From positions 1-25,314 of the IMG/VR virus record IMGVR_UViG_3300046001_009447: a stretch of 25,314 bases of DNA. One strand, given 5' to 3'. Each line of letters begins with the position of its first letter. Positions within the stretch are counted from its first letter, which is position 1. Of this stretch, positions 23,103 to 25,314 are shown piece after piece. Made by a program: the position numbers and the translations under genes. The DNA is from a virus. Under the pieces are notes generated by a model. That model had not been told where the DNA came from. It worked only from the letters and a program-made list of their open reading frames with translations, and did not search any database.

Positions 23103-23660
23103 TTAAACTTGATATGTTATATAACCAGAAAGTACACCTCCATTTACAGCATTGTATAAAGATCTACCATTTAACCCAAAACCATTAGCACCAGAATCAT
23201 AATAATCTATAATAATTCTACTTTCACCACCAACAATATATCCTTTAACTTGAGTACCTGCTGCACCTGCACCTAATAAACCTCCTTCAGTGATTATTAA
23301 AGAGGAAAATACTCCAATACTTGAGTTTGAAGCATATGGTAAATCATCAATAGTTCCAGTACCTGTGTTTGCACTTAAAGTAATATCATTTACCTCAATA
23401 TCAAACCAAGCGTGAACTACATTTCCAATACGAGTATAAAGTCCAACTGGATCAGTAGTGTAGTTTACAGTACCTAAATTATTATTAGTGGTATCAAGAG
23501 AAGGAGTCCAAACACCTTCTTCATAAAAATTTAAAGTAGTTTGTCCAAAATTAATTGATGAACCGGAAATTGCTCCGGATACATGAAGTTTAGTTCCGGG
23601 AGTTGCTGTTCCAACCCCTAAATTTCCTTTTCTAACTATAAAATCGTAATCTGTTGCCAT
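23103..23660 (-). CDS. Tail-fibre-like protein with VGIGT module
   Basis: This 185-residue protein has three visible parts. Residues 1-35 contain a GNLGVGTATPGTKLHVSGAI module, a short beta-repeat adaptor widespread in fibres of Bacteroidota phages. Residues 45-85 contain EEGVWTPSLD and VGLYTRIGNVVHAWFDIEV, a pattern shared by many phage fibre C-terminal domains (E-G-x-W-T-P, then Y-T-(K/R)-I-G-N). The rest is beta-rich and ends VLSGYITYQV. Such proteins are usually trimeric distal fibre parts that contact the host surface. It starts 12 bases after the stop of the larger fibre gene and is in the same operon. A receptor-binding role is plausible but not shown. Confidence 0.7.
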   Translation of the reverse strand: MATDYDFIVRKGNLGVGTATPGTKLHVSGAISGSSINFGQTTLNFYEEGVWTPSLDTTNNNLGTVNYTTDPVGLYTRIGNVVHAWFDIEVNDITLSANTGTGTIDDLPYASNSSIGVFSSLIITEGGLLGAGAAGTQVKGYIVGGESRIIIDYYDSGANGFGLNGRSLYNAVNGGVLSGYITYQV

Positions 23661-23672
23661 AACTATGTTTTA

Positions 23673-25314
23673 TTATAATGCTCTATATGCTGTTTTTACT
23701 TCCCAAGTTCCGCTTGAGATGTTTGCTGTTAATACTAAACTACCGGCTACAATAGATGTTGAGAAATCTACGGCCGCTGTAGTACCGATATCGGCTGTAC
23801 TTGTGTCTGTGTATCGTGAGGTTGAATTGTTGTGTACTGCCATTACTGTTCCGGCTCTCATGTTTACTGAACCCGAGGCAACATAGTAATCAAAGAATGC
23901 TGCTTTAAAGGATGCTGTTGGAACAGAAGCAATGTTTGTGTTTGTGGTAAGTGAACCTGAGAAGGTTGTTGTTTCAATAGTTGTTGTACCTTGATTCTCT
24001 ATTGCAATTGCGCCTGAGACTTGGAGTTTGTATGATGGTGAGGTTGTTCCAATACCTACGTTACCTGTTGCTCTTTTAAATGTTACTGCATCATTACTGA
24101 TTCCATAAGAATAAAAAATTAAATCTCCATTCCCAGCACCGTTTGTTAATTGCCAATCATTAGCGTTATCTCTATTAAATAATATACCACCATCTTGACC
24201 GCTTTTCTTGTTTAAATATAAGTAATAATTAGCTGCTGCATTATTAGCATTAAGCTGAATGTTACCACCTTCAACACTTAATTTCTGGTTTGGGGTAGTA
24301 GTACCAATACCTACGTTACCACCTGTTAAAACAGTAAAATAAGAAGAAGGCCAATCACTAAAGGTTGATGGGGTATTTGATGCTCTGTATCCTATCATAA
24401 AAGCATCAGCAGTACCCCATTGTGAATTTCCTTGACCTATTTGCCAACTTGAAGTTGTTTGAGCTCCATAAAACAAAATAGAAGGTCTATCGTTAGTACC
24501 AGCATTATCTGTTTTAAATTCAGCTACAATTCCATAACTGTGATTTCCATTAACGTTAATAAAACTAGCTGCTGGGTAATAAACTCCTAATCCGTTAACT
24601 GAGTTTTGGAATACAGATAAACCTATATCATCAACCGCAGCACCTGATACGTGTAGTTTAGCTAGTGGAGTAGTAGTACCAATACCTACTTTACCTCCAT
24701 AAGGTTGAAGTTGGATGTTACCGTCATTTCCTCCGTTATTAGTTTGAATTTGGTATTCACCGGCTCCTGCTTGACGGAAGTACATTAAATCAGATGTACT
24801 AGCACCCATAGTAAGCATGACTGAAGATCCTAATATTGATAGTTTAGCTGTACCTCCAGTTGTGAATGAACTAGTAATACCAATACCTACGTTACCCTCT
24901 ATAATAGCTCCGTTTGAAGGAGGAGTAGTAGCTTGATAATTACTACCGATAGAAGCACCTCCTCGTACTAATAATCCAAAAGCACCAGTGTTAACAGGTA
25001 CTGAACCTCTATCGTATCCGATCCATGTATTACCCTTACCGTCAACTCTTAATGGACCTACTGTTCCATCATAAGTAATATTAATTAAACTAGCATTAGT
25101 TGCATCAGTATCGGTATAGTCAAATCGACCTAGCTGCATACTAAATAAACCTGTAGTATCTACTGTGCCAGGACCATTGTTTGTTTGATCACTTATTAAA
25201 ATAGCAGGTTGGCTAGTCCATGAACCTGGAGCTGCTCCAGTTCCATGTCTTAGTACTGCGATAGCATAGTCTGTATTATCAGATGTTGCTTGTTTACCAA
25301 CTGTTAAAGTATAG
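23673..25314 (-). CDS. Tail-fibre-like protein, 5' end cut by window edge
   Basis: The frame is open from the right edge (no stop through position 25313) to TAA at 23673-23675, giving about 546 visible residues. An internal ATG at 25139 is not the true start, because the upstream 58 codons are also protein-like. It carries at least four degenerate GNVGIGTTxPxxKLxVSG modules separated by beta-rich spacers, including NGGNDGNIQLQPYGGKVGIG. A C-terminal domain contains FFDYYVASGSVNMRAGTVMA, STADIGTTAAVDFSTSIV, and SGTWEVKTAYRAL, a terminal domain recurring in phage structural proteins. There are no membrane segments. It is probably the upstream partner of the 185-residue fibre protein in a host-recognition structure. 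Its true N-terminus, and therefore the virion attachment site, lies outside the window. Confidence 0.75.
   Translation of the reverse strand, partial: YTLTVGKQATSDNTDYAIAVLRHGTGAAPGSWTSQPAILISDQTNNGPGTVDTTGLFSMQLGRFDYTDTDATNASLINITYDGTVGPLRVDGKGNTWIGYDRGSVPVNTGAFGLLVRGGASIGSNYQATTPPSNGAIIEGNVGIGITSSFTTGGTAKLSILGSSVMLTMGASTSDLMYFRQAGAGEYQIQTNNGGNDGNIQLQPYGGKVGIGTTTPLAKLHVSGAAVDDIGLSVFQNSVNGLGVYYPAASFINVNGNHSYGIVAEFKTDNAGTNDRPSILFYGAQTTSSWQIGQGNSQWGTADAFMIGYRASNTPSTFSDWPSSYFTVLTGGNVGIGTTTPNQKLSVEGGNIQLNANNAAANYYLYLNKKSGQDGGILFNRDNANDWQLTNGAGNGDLIFYSYGISNDAVTFKRATGNVGIGTTSPSYKLQVSGAIAIENQGTTTIETTTFSGSLTTNTNIASVPTASFKAAFFDYYVASGSVNMRAGTVMAVHNNSTSRYTDTSTADIGTTAAVDFSTSIVAGSLVLTANISSGTWEVKTAYRAL

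Noticed and set aside
23673-25139. ATG at 25139 as the true start of the large fibre-like gene
   Set aside because: The frame continues without a stop to the right edge and the extra 58 codons look like the same beta-rich protein, so the gene is 5'-truncated by the window.

Overview
The window is part of the late structural (virion) operon of a contractile-tailed, T4-like (myovirus-type) bacteriophage. All supported genes lie on the minus strand, so transcription runs from right to left. The DNA is AT-rich, most starts lack a Shine-Dalgarno sequence, and the fibre genes carry 'VGIGTxxP.KLxVSG' modules that are common in Bacteroidota and their phages. A Bacteroidota (for example flavobacterial) host is therefore likely, but this is inference. 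No host gene, tRNA, rRNA, CRISPR array or insertion sequence was seen. Genes are tightly packed: four junctions use the stop/start overlap TAATG and one uses ATGA. Most genes preceded by a gap carry the same AT-rich motif (AATATTTATAA on the minus strand) shortly before the ATG.

Layout in transcription order. (1) 25314-23103: two fibre-like proteins, the first truncated by the window edge. (2) 23100-22921: a 59-residue protein. (3) 22881-20322: three overlapping neck and tail-completion genes resembling T4 gp13, gp14 and gp15. (4) 20272-15374: a 1632-residue collagen-like protein of Gly-X-Y triplets rich in Thr and Ser and essentially without proline. (5) 15311-10655: three overlapping glycosyltransferase genes, the last resembling bacterial autotransporter heptosyltransferases (TibC/Aah family), flanked by two paralogous small coiled-coil genes. 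(6) 10601-8340: tail sheath and tail tube, followed by a strong intrinsic terminator. (7) 8244-7251: a tail assembly chaperone whose C-terminal extension lies in another frame, reached at a T7 run; this is a candidate programmed frameshift. (8) 7216-4814: tape measure protein. (9) 4790-1: a small repeat protein, a tube-initiator-like baseplate protein, a LysM (gp53-like) wedge protein and a large baseplate or hub protein cut by the left edge.

The conserved parts give a standard tail-building programme: neck, sheath, tube, chaperone, tape measure, baseplate. The unusual part is the roughly 9.6 kb block inserted between tail completion and sheath. It pairs a Ser/Thr-saturated collagen-like protein with three glycosyltransferases. 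The best hypothesis is a phage-encoded module that makes an O-glycosylated collagen-like virion fibre; this is inferred from gene adjacency and enzyme family and is not shown by the sequence.
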